47,213 nt of DNA, taken from the NCBI GenBank assembly GCA_046154125.1, contig JBJXEJ010000050.1, forward strand, positions 1 to 47,213, in the 5' to 3' direction. The notes below the pieces were generated by a model. The model was not told the DNA's origin and ran no database searches. It was given only the letters and a program-made list of their open reading frames with translations. The first letter of the stretch is position 1. Every line of letters begins with the position of its first letter. Positions 34,029 to 43,112 of this stretch are shown here, one piece after another. The position numbers were made by a program, and so were the translations under genes. Source of the stretch: PBB1 sp046154125. GTDB lineage: Bacteria; Pseudomonadota; Gammaproteobacteria; Burkholderiales; Burkholderiaceae_C.

Positions 34029-34946
34029 TCACGCACCCATCGACAGGCCGGTGTCCGATCGAATCTTGTCTTCGGGTCCGATCACCACCGTGACGCAGGC
34101 GTTCTTGAAATGTCGCGTCACACCGGCGCGGATTGCAGCGATGTCCTGCTCGACATCGCCGATGCGGCGGTCAGCCTCGAATCCGACGTGGACGTCGATG
34201 AACACCCGGTTGCCGGAGCGCCGCGAGCGCACGGCGTAGAGCATGTCGTAGCGATGGAAGTGCAGCACCAGCTCGCGCATGATGTCGAGCTTGTCCTTTT
34301 CCTCGAGCGTGCCATCCAGCAGGTCGTAGACCGAGCTCGAGAACACGCCGACCGCCGACATCAGGATGCTGCCTGCAATCACCAGCGAGGCGATCGGATC
34401 GATGTAGACCGACCAGGTCTGATCGGCCAGCGCCAGACTCAGCGACAGCGACAGGAAGATGAAGACGTTGCCGAACAGCTTGGTGAAGAACAGCTTGGCC
34501 TGCGACGCCATCAGCGGCGACTCCTCCGCCCGCGCGGCCTGGCGGCTGCGTTGCCACAACCAGCCGTTGATCGCGCCGAAGATGAGCTGGGCCACCAGAC
34601 TGATGGTCACGCCGATGCCCCCGACGTGCGACGGGGAGATCAGGCCGCGCACCGCGTTGACGGCAATGACGAGGAACACCAGCGCCATCAATGCGGCGAC
34701 GAACAGGCTCGACAGGTTCTCGAGCTTGCCGATGCCGTATTCGTAGGTGTTGCCGCCTCCCCGTGCGAGCCGCCGCATCGCCATCCAGGCCAGCAGCACC
34801 GCGACGAACTCGAGGCTCGTCTTCAGGAAATCGGCCAGCAGCACCGACGAATGGGCCGCCATCAGCGCGGCGAGCGTGATCAACGTGTCGACCGCACCGG
34901 CGAAGACGGCGGTGCGCGTGGACGATTCCTTGTGTCCGCTCAGCAT
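34029..34946 (-). CDS. Cation diffusion facilitator-family transporter with altered metal site
   Basis: This integral membrane protein has 305 residues: about six helices and a C-terminal cytoplasmic domain (about residues 210-305) with the CDF ferredoxin-like fold (RVFIDVHVGFEADRRIGDVEQDIAAIR). The family exports Zn, Mn, Fe or Co by proton exchange. In helix 2, where HxxxD or DxxxD is expected after LLAD, the text is KTSLE. In helix 5 the matching place reads KLFGN. So the usual four metal ligands seem lost, by eye alignment. Start is ATG 34946; GTG at 34958 is an alternative. No regulator is adjacent. Confidence 0.8.
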   Translation of the reverse strand: MLSGHKESSTRTAVFAGAVDTLITLAALMAAHSSVLLADFLKTSLEFVAVLLAWMAMRRLARGGGNTYEYGIGKLENLSSLFVAALMALVFLVIAVNAVRGLISPSHVGGIGVTISLVAQLIFGAINGWLWQRSRQAARAEESPLMASQAKLFFTKLFGNVFIFLSLSLSLALADQTWSVYIDPIASLVIAGSILMSAVGVFSSSVYDLLDGTLEEKDKLDIMRELVLHFHRYDMLYAVRSRRSGNRVFIDVHVGFEADRRIGDVEQDIAAIRAGVTRHFKNACVTVVIGPEDKIRSDTGLSMGA

Positions 34947-35145
34947 CGCGGGGTCCACGAACGGGCCGCGCGCACGCCCTGTACTGCGTCGACAGGCACA
35001 GCACGGGCATGCAGCACAGCCGCCGGAGCGCGGTCACGAGAAAGGAGCATCTCCAGGCCGAGCAATGTTCATACCGTTCCCACACCGGGCCATGCAGCGA
35101 GGCGGCTTGCACCGTGTATGGGGCTCGGCTGCACCCGCCCGTCGA

Positions 35146-36585
35146 TCACTCGATGGCCTTGACCATGTCCTCGACCACCTTCTTGGCGTCCCCGAACACC
35201 ATCATCGTCTTGTCCATGTAGAACAGCTCGTTGTCGAGTCCGGCGTAGCCGGCGGCCATCGAGCGCTTGTTGACGATGATGGTCTTGGCCTTGTAGGCCT
35301 CCAGGATCGGCATGCCGTAGATCGCGCTGCCCTTGATGTGCGCGGCCGGGTTCACCACGTCGTTGGCGCCGAGGATGATCGCCACGTCGGCCTGGCCGAA
35401 CTCGCCGTTGATGTCCTCCATCTCGAACACCTGGTCGTAGGGCACCTCGGCCTCGGCCAGCAGCACGTTCATGTGGCCCGGCATGCGGCCGGCCACCGGG
35501 TGGATCGCGTACTTCACCGTGATGCCCTTCTCGGTCAGCTTGGCAGCGAGCTCCTTCACCGCATGCTGCGCGCGCGCCACCGCCAGGCCGTAGCCCGGCA
35601 CGATCACCACCGTCTCGGCGTTGCCCAGCACGAAGGCCGCGTCATCGGCGCTGCCGCTCTTGACAGGACGCGCTTCGGCTTTGGCGCCGCCAGCCGCCGT
35701 CGCCTCGCCACCAAACCCACCGCCGATCACGTTGAAGAACGAGCGGTTCATCGCCTTGCACATGATGTAGCTGAGGATCGCGCCCGAGCTGCCGACCAGG
35801 CTGCCCGCGATGATCAGCATCGCGTTGTTCAGGCTGAAGCCGATGCCCGCGGCGGCCCAACCGCTGTAGCTGTTCAACATGCTCACCACCACCGGCATGT
35901 CCGCCCCGCCGATCGGGATGATGATCAGCACGCCCATCACGAAGGCCAGCGCCAGCATCGCGAAGAACGCGCTCCAGCTGCCGGTGAACATGAACACCAG
36001 GCCGAGGCCGAGCATGGTCAGGCCGAGGATCAGGTTCAGCTTGTGCTGGCCCGCGAACTGCACCGGCGCGCCCTGGAACAGCCTGAACTTGTACTTGCCG
36101 CTGAGTTTGCCGAACGCGATGACCGAGCCGCTGAAGGTGATCGCGCCGATCGCCGCGCCGAGGAACAGTTCGAGCCGGTTGCCCGTGGGGATCGGCGGAA
36201 TCAGCCCTTCGGCCGATTTGGCGACGATGCCGAACGCCTGTGGTTCGGCCACCGCGGCCACCGCGATGAACACCGCCGCCAGGCCGATCATGCTGTGCAT
36301 GAAGGCGACCAGCTCGGGCATCTTGGTCATCTCGACGCGGTTGGCCATCGTCGCACCGATGCCGCCACCGACGACCAGCGCACCCAGCACGTAGACCATG
36401 CCGCCGGCGTGACCTGCGGACAGCTTGACGATCAGGGCCGCCGTCGTCAGCACCGCGATCGCCATGCCGACCATGCCGAACAGGTTGCCGCGGATCGAGG
36501 TGGTCGGGTGGCTCAGGCCCTTCAGCGCCTGGATGAAGCAGACGCTCGCAACAAGATAGAGCAGCGTGACGAGGTTCAGGCTCAC
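35146..36585 (-). CDS. pntB: NAD(P) transhydrogenase beta subunit
   Basis: The proton-translocating transhydrogenase moves hydride from NADH to NADP+. This 479-residue subunit carries eight or nine membrane helices and the C-terminal NADP-binding domain (IVPGYGLAVARAQHAV; GANDVVNPAA; VNKRSMAAGYAGLDN). The start is GTG at 36585, which overlaps the upstream stop as GTGA; this gives the expected MSLNLVTLLYLVASVCFI. It is the last gene of the operon. Between it and the CDF gene start lie 199 bases in which I see no clear terminator. Confidence 0.94.
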   Translation of the reverse strand: MSLNLVTLLYLVASVCFIQALKGLSHPTTSIRGNLFGMVGMAIAVLTTAALIVKLSAGHAGGMVYVLGALVVGGGIGATMANRVEMTKMPELVAFMHSMIGLAAVFIAVAAVAEPQAFGIVAKSAEGLIPPIPTGNRLELFLGAAIGAITFSGSVIAFGKLSGKYKFRLFQGAPVQFAGQHKLNLILGLTMLGLGLVFMFTGSWSAFFAMLALAFVMGVLIIIPIGGADMPVVVSMLNSYSGWAAAGIGFSLNNAMLIIAGSLVGSSGAILSYIMCKAMNRSFFNVIGGGFGGEATAAGGAKAEARPVKSGSADDAAFVLGNAETVVIVPGYGLAVARAQHAVKELAAKLTEKGITVKYAIHPVAGRMPGHMNVLLAEAEVPYDQVFEMEDINGEFGQADVAIILGANDVVNPAAHIKGSAIYGMPILEAYKAKTIIVNKRSMAAGYAGLDNELFYMDKTMMVFGDAKKVVEDMVKAIE

Positions 36586-36902
36586 TTGGCGGCCTCCGGC
36601 GCGACGACTTTCTTTTCCTTTTTCTTGAACATCTCCAGCATCCGCCGGGTGACCAGAAAGCCACCGAACACATTGACTGCGGCCAGCGCGACCGCCAGCA
36701 CGCCCATCGTCTTGCCGAGCGTGGTTTCGGTCAGCGCCGCGGCCAGCATCGCGCCGACGATGACGATGGCCGAAATGGCGTTGGTCACCGCCATCAAGGG
36801 CGTGTGCAGTGCGGGGGTCACCGTCCACACGACGTGGTAGCCGACGTAGATGGCGAGCACGAAGATGATCAGGTTGGTGATCGTGGGCGAAATGAGGTCC
36901 AT
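36582..36902 (-). CDS. pntAB: NAD(P) transhydrogenase alpha-2 subunit (membrane part)
   Basis: In this split form of the transhydrogenase the membrane helices that end E. coli PntA are a separate 106-residue protein. Three or four hydrophobic helices are visible (PTITNLIIFVLAIYVGYHVVW; AISAIVIVGAMLAAAL; TMGVLAVALAAVNVFGGFLV), with conserved TPALHTPLMAVTNAIS between them. A charged C-terminal tail, KKKEKKVV, follows. GGAGAAG six bases before the ATG supports the start. It lies ten bases after pntAA and overlaps pntB. Confidence 0.93.
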   Translation of the reverse strand: MDLISPTITNLIIFVLAIYVGYHVVWTVTPALHTPLMAVTNAISAIVIVGAMLAAALTETTLGKTMGVLAVALAAVNVFGGFLVTRRMLEMFKKKEKKVVAPEAAK

Positions 36903-36912
36903 CGTCTTCTCC

Positions 36913-38052
36913 TTACTTGCGCCGGACTTCGCCAGCCTGTGTCATCAGGCAGGCCGCCACGATGTCGTCGTCCATGGGCACGTTGAAGGTGCCTTCCTTG
37001 GTGATCACCAGCTTCAGGAAGTCGAGCACGTTGCGCGCGTACAGCGCCGACGAGTCTGCCGCCACCAGCGCAGGCAGGTTGGTCTCACCGACGATCGTGA
37101 CGCCGTGCTTGACGACCGTTCTGTCGGCCTCGGACAGCGGGCAGTTGCCGCCAGATCCGTTCGGCCCTGCAGGACCTTTTCCGGCTGCGATGTCGATGAT
37201 CACCGAGCCCGGCTTCATCGACTGGACCATGTCTTCGGTGATCAGCGTGGGCGCGGCGCGGCCCGGAATCAATGCGGTGGAAATCACGATGTCGGCTGCG
37301 GCCACCCGCTTGGCGACCTCGATCTTCTGCCGGTCGAGCCAGCTCTGCGGCATCGGCTTGGCGTAGCCGCCGACGCCGACCGCCGCTTCCTTCTCTTCGG
37401 GCGTGTCGTACGACACCTCGATGAACTTGGCGCCCAGCGACTCGACCTGCTCCTTGACACTCGGCCGCACGTCGCTGGCCTCGATCACCGCGCCGAGGCG
37501 CTTGGCCGTGGCGATCGCCTGCAGCCCGGCCACGCCGACCCCCAGGATCACCACCCGCGCCGCTTTCACCGTGCCCGCGGCTGTCATCAGCATCGGGAAA
37601 AAACGTTGGTAACGATCAGCGGCGATCATCACTGCCTTGTAGCCGGCGATGTTGGCCTGCGAGCTCAGCACGTCCATGCTCTGCGCCCGGGTGGTGCGCG
37701 GCGCGGCTTCCAGTGCGAAGCTGGTGAGCCCGGCGGTGGCTAGGCGCTGCAGTCCCTCGGCATCGAACGGGTTCAGCATGCCGACCAGTGCCGAGCCCGG
37801 TTGGAGCAGTGGCATTTCGGCGGCCGAGGGCGCGCGCACCTTCAGCACCAGTTCGCAGCCGAATGCGCCGGCGGCATCGGTGATTTCGGCGCCCACGGCC
37901 GTGTAGGCATCGTCGATGGCGCTGGCGGCCACGCCGGCGCCAGCCTGGATGCGCACGGTGTGGCCCTGTCCTTTCAGCTTCTTGGCGGTTTCTGGCGTGA
38001 CGGCCACGCGCGTTTCGCCGGCCGCTGTCTCGAGCGGAACCCCTATCAGCAT
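36913..38052 (-). CDS. pntAA: NAD(P) transhydrogenase alpha-1 subunit (NAD-binding)
   Basis: This is the cytoplasmic NAD(H)-binding domain, 379 residues, of the alanine-dehydrogenase/PNT fold: GVPLETAAGETRVAVTPE at the N-terminus, the Rossmann motif VVILGVGVAGLQAIATAKRLGA, and ASDVRPSVKEQVESLGAKF. The C-terminus lacks the membrane helices, which are in the next gene. ATG at 38052 has a strong GGAGGAGG site six bases ahead, so the upstream in-frame ATG nine codons earlier is rejected. The three pnt genes form one operon; the 164-base gap to the divergent NUDIX gene must hold its promoter. Confidence 0.94.
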   Translation of the reverse strand: MLIGVPLETAAGETRVAVTPETAKKLKGQGHTVRIQAGAGVAASAIDDAYTAVGAEITDAAGAFGCELVLKVRAPSAAEMPLLQPGSALVGMLNPFDAEGLQRLATAGLTSFALEAAPRTTRAQSMDVLSSQANIAGYKAVMIAADRYQRFFPMLMTAAGTVKAARVVILGVGVAGLQAIATAKRLGAVIEASDVRPSVKEQVESLGAKFIEVSYDTPEEKEAAVGVGGYAKPMPQSWLDRQKIEVAKRVAAADIVISTALIPGRAAPTLITEDMVQSMKPGSVIIDIAAGKGPAGPNGSGGNCPLSEADRTVVKHGVTIVGETNLPALVAADSSALYARNVLDFLKLVITKEGTFNVPMDDDIVAACLMTQAGEVRRK

Positions 38053-38216
38053 GAAAGCCTCCTCCGGCTTGTTGGTCATCCGCGTGTCGCGTGCGGGTGA
38101 GGTTTGTAACTCATTTCAGCTTACACAACTCGGACAGCGCTACGCCTAGGGTTGAGCCGATCTTGTTGCACCCGCCAAGCCTCTCGAAAGTGGCTCCGCC
38201 GGTACCATCGTGCTCC

Positions 38217-38708
38217 ATGAATGAACGCTGGAAGCCCAATGTGACCGTGGCCGCGGTGATCGAGCGCAACGGCCGCTTTCTGCTGGTTGAAGAACACACC
38301 CCGGAAGGACTGCGCCTGAACAACCCGGCCGGCCACCTCGATCCGGCCGAATCACCGCAGGAAGGCATGGTCCGCGAGGTGCTGGAGGAGACCGCCTGCG
38401 TATTCACGCCGCAGTCGATCGTCGGGGTCTACCTGGGGCGCTTCCAGCGGCCCTCGCGGGGCGAAGATGTCACCTATTTCCGCATCGCCTATGCCGGTAC
38501 TGTCGGCGAGCCGTTGCCGGGCCGGGCGCTCGATGACGGCATCGTGCGCACCGTGTGGATGACCCTGGACGAATTGCGAGCGTGTGCACCGCGCCACCGC
38601 AGCAGCATGGTGCTGCATAGCATCGAGGACCACGTGGCCGGGCGCCGCCATCCGCTGGACCTGATCACCACCGAGGCAAGCGTCTACAGCCCGGTTCTGA
38701 AAGCATGA
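38217..38708 (+). CDS. NUDIX hydrolase (NudJ-like)
   Basis: This 163-residue hydrolase has a complete Nudix box: the run from GHLDPAESPQEGMVREVLEETACVF contains GX5EX7REVXEEXXXX. The family includes NudJ, which hydrolyses thiamine and other pyrophosphates. The start is ATG 38217 (MNERWKPNVTVAAVIERNGRFLLVEE). Its stop overlaps the mnmA start (ATGA at 38705), an order common in Burkholderiales, though a functional link to tRNA thiolation is not established. Confidence 0.9.
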   Translation: MNERWKPNVTVAAVIERNGRFLLVEEHTPEGLRLNNPAGHLDPAESPQEGMVREVLEETACVFTPQSIVGVYLGRFQRPSRGEDVTYFRIAYAGTVGEPLPGRALDDGIVRTVWMTLDELRACAPRHRSSMVLHSIEDHVAGRRHPLDLITTEASVYSPVLKA

Positions 38709-39829
38709 CTGCGTCCAAGCGCATCGTCGTGGGTCTGAGCGGCGGCGTCGACTCGGCGGTCAGCGCGTACCTGCTGAAGCAGCAGGGTCACGAAGTGATC
38801 GGCATCTTCATGAAGAACTGGGAGGATGACGACGACAGCGAGCATTGTTCGTCGCGCCAGGACTTTCTCGACGCCGCGTCGGTGGCCGACGTGCTGGGCA
38901 TCGAGATCGAGCACGTCAATTTCGCAGCCGACTACCGCGACCGTGTATTCGCCGATTTCCTGCGCGAGTACCAGGCCGGCCGAACGCCGAACCCCGATGT
39001 GCTGTGCAACGCGGAGATCAAGTTCAAGGCCTTCCTCGACCACGCGATGCGGCTTGGTGCAGAGTGCATCGCGACCGGGCACTACGCACGGGTCCGAGAG
39101 GTAGACGGTTCATTCCAGCTGCTCAAGGGCCTCGATCCGTTGAAGGACCAGAGCTACTTCCTGCACCGGCTGAACCAGGCGCAGCTCTCGAAGACGCTGT
39201 TTCCGGTCGGCGAGCTGCCCAAGACCGAGGTGCGCCGCATCGCCGCCGAGATCGGCCTGCCGAACGCGAAGAAGAAGGACAGCACCGGCATCTGCTTCAT
39301 CGGCGAGCGGCCGTTCCGCGAATTCCTGAACCGATACCTCGCCCGCACGCCTGGCCCGATCAAGGACGATCGCGGGCGTGTCATCGGCGAGCATGTCGGG
39401 CTGAGCTTCTACACGCTGGGCCAGCGCAAGGGCATCGGCATCGGCGGCCTGAAGGCGCGTGGTGCGGCACGCGGCAGCAGCGATCACGCCCCCTGGTTCA
39501 CGGCCCGCAAGGACATGGCCGCCAACACGCTCTACGCGGTTCAGGGCCACGACCACCCGTGGCTGTTGTCCTCCGTGCTGGTGGCAGACAGCGCCAGCTG
39601 GATCGGCGGTCACGCGTCGGCCGCCGGTCTGCTGACGGCCAAGACGCGCTACCGGCAGGCCGACGCCCAGTGCGCGCTGGCGGGCGTTTCGCCGCCGCGT
39701 GACGGTGCATTCGAATTGCGATTCGCTGCTCCGCAATGGGCTGTCACACCGGGGCAATCGGCCGTGGTGTACGACGGCGAGGTCTGTCTCGGGGGTGGCG
39801 TCATCGGCGACGTTCAAGTCGACCGCTGA
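38705..39829 (+). CDS. mnmA: tRNA-specific 2-thiouridylase MnmA
   Basis: It puts sulphur at position 2 of wobble uridine in Lys, Glu and Gln tRNAs. The 374-residue enzyme has the PP-loop ATP motif GLSGGVDSAVSAYLL, the first catalytic Cys in NPDVLCNAEIKF, and the second in STGICFIGERPF. The middle and C-terminal beta domains end in CLGGGVI. The ATG overlaps the upstream NUDIX stop, so the pair is translationally coupled. An 84-base gap separates it from the cupredoxin-like gene. Confidence 0.96.
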   Translation: MTASKRIVVGLSGGVDSAVSAYLLKQQGHEVIGIFMKNWEDDDDSEHCSSRQDFLDAASVADVLGIEIEHVNFAADYRDRVFADFLREYQAGRTPNPDVLCNAEIKFKAFLDHAMRLGAECIATGHYARVREVDGSFQLLKGLDPLKDQSYFLHRLNQAQLSKTLFPVGELPKTEVRRIAAEIGLPNAKKKDSTGICFIGERPFREFLNRYLARTPGPIKDDRGRVIGEHVGLSFYTLGQRKGIGIGGLKARGAARGSSDHAPWFTARKDMAANTLYAVQGHDHPWLLSSVLVADSASWIGGHASAAGLLTAKTRYRQADAQCALAGVSPPRDGAFELRFAAPQWAVTPGQSAVVYDGEVCLGGGVIGDVQVDR

Positions 39830-39913
39830 GCTGCCGACAACGAGGTGAGCCGGGCGGCTTCCCGCCGACCGGGTGGAGTGTCCTTCCACGCATCTGCCTT
39901 CTTGTCAGCCCGC

Positions 39914-40570
39914 ATGAATCTTGCCGACTCCACCGAACCTGCCCGATCGAACGCTGGCCTGCTTGGGCTCGCCATCGCCTTGGTGCTGTGGAGTGCCGCG
40001 GCGCACGCTGGTGGTGTCAATGTCCGTGTGACCGACGCAACGGGCCAGCCGCTGCCGCAGGCGGTCGTGTCGCTCGAACCGGTCACGGGCAGGCTGACGG
40101 TCAAGCCGAACCCCTGGCTGGAAGTGTCGCAGGTCAAGCGCCAGTTCCGCCCGCAGGTTTCCGTCGTGACGGTCGGCACGTCGGTGGTTTTCGCGAATTT
40201 CGACACCGTGCGTCACCATGTCTACTCGTTCTCGTCGACCAAGACCTTCGAGTTGAAGCTCTATGCGGGCGTTCCCAATATGCCGGTGGTGTTCGACAAG
40301 CCGGGCATCGCGGTGATCGGCTGCAATATCCACGATCAGATGGCGGCCTGGATCGCCGTGCTCGACACGCCGTACTACGCGCAGACCGGAGCCGACGGCA
40401 AGGCGCGCATCAACGCCGTCGCAGCGGGCAGCTACCGGCTCAAGGTCTGGCATCCGGGACTGACCGGCTCCACCGATGGCGTGGTCAGTGCCGTCGCGGT
40501 CGGCACGAACGACGTCGACCAGGCGGTCCAATTGACGGTCGGCGACAACCCGCTGGCCATGCACCTGTGA
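39914..40570 (+). CDS. Periplasmic cupredoxin-like protein ('methylamine utilisation protein' family)
   Basis: This 218-residue exported protein has a signal peptide ending in SAAAHA (about residue 35). After a beta-rich domain, it carries likely blue-copper ligands: His in RHHVYSF (H101 or H102) and the block GCNIHDQM, giving C137, H140 and M143, spaced as in plastocyanin. Databases often label this family 'methylamine utilisation protein', but no mau genes are here, so I do not transfer that role. Its stop overlaps the GTG start of the c-di-GMP gene (GTGA), which suggests the two work together. ATG 39914 is preferred over the earlier frame start because the signal peptide begins here. Confidence 0.78.
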   Translation: MNLADSTEPARSNAGLLGLAIALVLWSAAAHAGGVNVRVTDATGQPLPQAVVSLEPVTGRLTVKPNPWLEVSQVKRQFRPQVSVVTVGTSVVFANFDTVRHHVYSFSSTKTFELKLYAGVPNMPVVFDKPGIAVIGCNIHDQMAAWIAVLDTPYYAQTGADGKARINAVAAGSYRLKVWHPGLTGSTDGVVSAVAVGTNDVDQAVQLTVGDNPLAMHL

Positions 40571-43041
40571 GTGCCTTCGTGCGGTTGATGCAGCACTCGT
40601 TGAAGGCGCGCATCGTGGCGCTGTTCCTCGGACTGCTGCTGGTCGTGCAGGTCGTCGGCTTCAACGCCATTCGCGCCAGCCTTTCCAGTCACGCCCACCG
40701 CGAGCTGCCAGGTCGTCTCGACGTGGGCGATCGCGTTCTGCAGAGCCTGCTTGCACAGCGTGCGCAAAGACTGACCGATGGCGCCCGGCTGCTGGCCGCC
40801 GACTACGGCTTCCGCGAGGCGGTGAACTCGAATGACACCGAAACCATCGTTTCGGTGCTCGAAAACCACGGGCGCCGCATCGGCGCCACGCAGGTGGCCC
40901 TGTACGGCACCGATCTGGATCTCAGGGCCACCACTGGCGATCATCTCGCTGCGCTGGGGCCGTTGGCTGAGCGCCTTTCGCGACTGGCCGCGGGCCAGCG
41001 CCCCGGCGGCACCGATGCGTCGCAGGGCGAGATCGCGTTGCTGTCGGGCAAGCCGTATCAATTCGTGATGGTGCCGATCAAGGCGCCGGTCGTCGTCGGG
41101 TGGGTGCTGATGGGCTTCTCGATCGACGCGCGGCTGGTGGCCGACATGCAGGCGCTTGCGGCACTGCAGGTGACCTTGCTCACGCGAACGAGCGACGGCG
41201 ACCCCTGGCGTGTCGAACTGTCCAGCATCACCGGCGAGCGTGCCGACGGGCTGGCATCGCACATGTGGAATCGAGACGTCGTCGAGGCGGGCATGGCATC
41301 GGTCGACGTGCACGGTGAGGAGCTCGGCGTGCATCCGAGCTGGCTCACGACCCCAGCGGGTTCCGATGCGGTGCGCCAGGGCGGCGGCGTGCTGGCGCTG
41401 ACATCGCTGTCTGTGGATGAGGCAACGCGCATCCCGCACGATCTGCAGGTGGCGTTGCTGGTCGTCACCCTCCTCAGCTGCGCGCTGTTCGGCGTCGGCA
41501 GCGTCTTCACGGCACACCGAGTGATCAAGCCTTTGCGCTGCCTGGCCGCTGCCGCCGACCGCCTGGGCGCGGGGGATTACACGACGCCGATGGACGGCGA
41601 GAAGTCCCAGGACGAGATTGGCCAGCTGGCGCAGTCCTTCGAGCGAATGCGGGTCAGCGTGTCGGCGCAGAAGGAGGAGATCCTGAAGCTTGCTTACTGG
41701 GATGCACTGACCGGGCTGCCGAACCGTGCGCAGTTTCGAGACGCGGTCGGCCTGGCCATCGCCGTGGCGCAAAAGAAGTGTGGGTCTGAGGGGTCGTCCG
41801 TGAGTGCGCCGGTCGCAGTGCTCATGCTCGATCTCGCCCGCTTCAAGCACGTCAACGACGTGCTGGGCTACCGTTTTGGCGACATGCTGCTGCAACGGGT
41901 CGCGGAACGCCTGTCGCAGCACTCGGTGCGCGACGGGGACGTGGTCGCGAGACTGGGCGGAGACAAGTTCGCGATCCTTTTGCGCGGCGGGGATGGCGAA
42001 TTGGCGCTCGCCGTCGCGGCGCGCATTTCCGACTCGCTGGATGCGCCGCTGACCCTCGAGGAACACACCGTCGACATGAGCGCTGGCGTCGGCATCGCCT
42101 GCTGGCCGCAGCATGCGAGCGACGCCGATACGCTGCTCAGTCGCGCCGAGATAGCCATGTATGCTGCCAAGCAGCGCAGTGCTGGCGCGATCGTCTACGA
42201 CCCGGCGATCGACGCGTCGAGTGCGCAGACGCTGTCCCTGCTGACCGAGATGCGTCAGGCCGTCAGCGAGCACCAGCTGAGGCTGTATCTGCAGCCCAAG
42301 CTCTCACTGAACACCGGTCTGGTCGTTGGCGCCGAGGCGTTGGTCCGCTGGCAGCACCCTCAGCGCGGGTTGGTGCCGCCGATGCAGTTCATCCCGTTCG
42401 CCGAGCAGACCGGGTTCATTCGCGTGCTGACGATGTGGATCTTCGAGGAGGCCGCGCGTCACTGGCGCATGCTGCATGCCGAGGGTCTGCTGATCACGCT
42501 GTCGGTGAACCTGTCGACGCGCGACCTGCTCGACCAGGACCTTCCCCAGAAATTCGACGCGCTGCTGGTCAAGCACCAGGTTCCTGCCGAGGCGTTCTGC
42601 CTCGAGATCACCGAGAGCGCGATCATGGACGATCCGCAACGGGCGCAGGCCACGCTGGACCGCCTGAGTGCACTGGGCTTCAAGCTGTCGATCGACGACT
42701 TCGGCACCGGCTACTCGTCGCTGGCCTACCTGAAGCGTCTGCCGGTCGACGAGTTGAAGATCGATCAGTCCTTCGTCAAGAGCATGGAAGCCGATCCCGA
42801 CGACGCGAAGATCGTGCGTTCGACGATCGACCTGGCGCACAACCTCGGCTTGACCGTCGTCGCCGAAGGCGTCGAGAACGAGCATGTCTGGAACATGCTG
42901 CGCGACCTCAACTGCGACCAGGCGCAGGGTTACCACATGGGCAAGCCGATGCCGGCCGACACCTTCTCGAACTGGTCGGTCGGCTGGCTGGCCAAGCACC
43001 GGCCGACGGTCGATGTGGCGGCGGCGTTGATGCTGCACTGA
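40567..43041 (+). CDS. Cache-HAMP-GGDEF-EAL receptor (degenerate GGDKF, intact EAL)
   Basis: This membrane receptor has 824 residues. After one helix (VALFLGLLLVVQVVGF, residues about 17-34) comes a roughly 260-residue periplasmic sensor of double-Cache type, a second helix at about 297-320, HAMP, then a GGDEF domain whose signature is GGDKF (residues 464-468). The EAL domain is complete in its key motifs: EALVRW (590-595), TESAIMDD, DDFGTGYSS (710-718), VVAEGVEN. So c-di-GMP breakdown is likely and synthesis doubtful. The start is taken as GTG 40567, overlapping the copper-protein stop; GTG 40579 and ATG 40588 are alternatives. Confidence 0.87.
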   Translation: MSAFVRLMQHSLKARIVALFLGLLLVVQVVGFNAIRASLSSHAHRELPGRLDVGDRVLQSLLAQRAQRLTDGARLLAADYGFREAVNSNDTETIVSVLENHGRRIGATQVALYGTDLDLRATTGDHLAALGPLAERLSRLAAGQRPGGTDASQGEIALLSGKPYQFVMVPIKAPVVVGWVLMGFSIDARLVADMQALAALQVTLLTRTSDGDPWRVELSSITGERADGLASHMWNRDVVEAGMASVDVHGEELGVHPSWLTTPAGSDAVRQGGGVLALTSLSVDEATRIPHDLQVALLVVTLLSCALFGVGSVFTAHRVIKPLRCLAAAADRLGAGDYTTPMDGEKSQDEIGQLAQSFERMRVSVSAQKEEILKLAYWDALTGLPNRAQFRDAVGLAIAVAQKKCGSEGSSVSAPVAVLMLDLARFKHVNDVLGYRFGDMLLQRVAERLSQHSVRDGDVVARLGGDKFAILLRGGDGELALAVAARISDSLDAPLTLEEHTVDMSAGVGIACWPQHASDADTLLSRAEIAMYAAKQRSAGAIVYDPAIDASSAQTLSLLTEMRQAVSEHQLRLYLQPKLSLNTGLVVGAEALVRWQHPQRGLVPPMQFIPFAEQTGFIRVLTMWIFEEAARHWRMLHAEGLLITLSVNLSTRDLLDQDLPQKFDALLVKHQVPAEAFCLEITESAIMDDPQRAQATLDRLSALGFKLSIDDFGTGYSSLAYLKRLPVDELKIDQSFVKSMEADPDDAKIVRSTIDLAHNLGLTVVAEGVENEHVWNMLRDLNCDQAQGYHMGKPMPADTFSNWSVGWLAKHRPTVDVAAALMLH

Positions 43042-43112
43042 CGGCTCACCCTTCCGGCCGGGCCGGATCGACGCGGGATTTGCGATTGCGAGCTGGCTTC
43101 GAGAGCATCTCC

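Noticed and set aside
34947..35145. A small gene or terminator in the gap between the CDF and pntB genes
   Set aside because: Open frames here have no ribosome binding site or recognisable text, and I see no convincing hairpin; it is probably the promoter region of the CDF gene.
39736..40566. Extended N-terminus of the c-di-GMP receptor in the same frame
   Set aside because: The upstream text overlaps mnmA and the copper-protein gene in another frame and is unlike any domain; GTG at 40567 fits the coupling.
39914..40570. Methylamine utilisation gene
   Set aside because: This is a common database label for the family; there are no mau genes here, and the visible features support only a cupredoxin-like protein.
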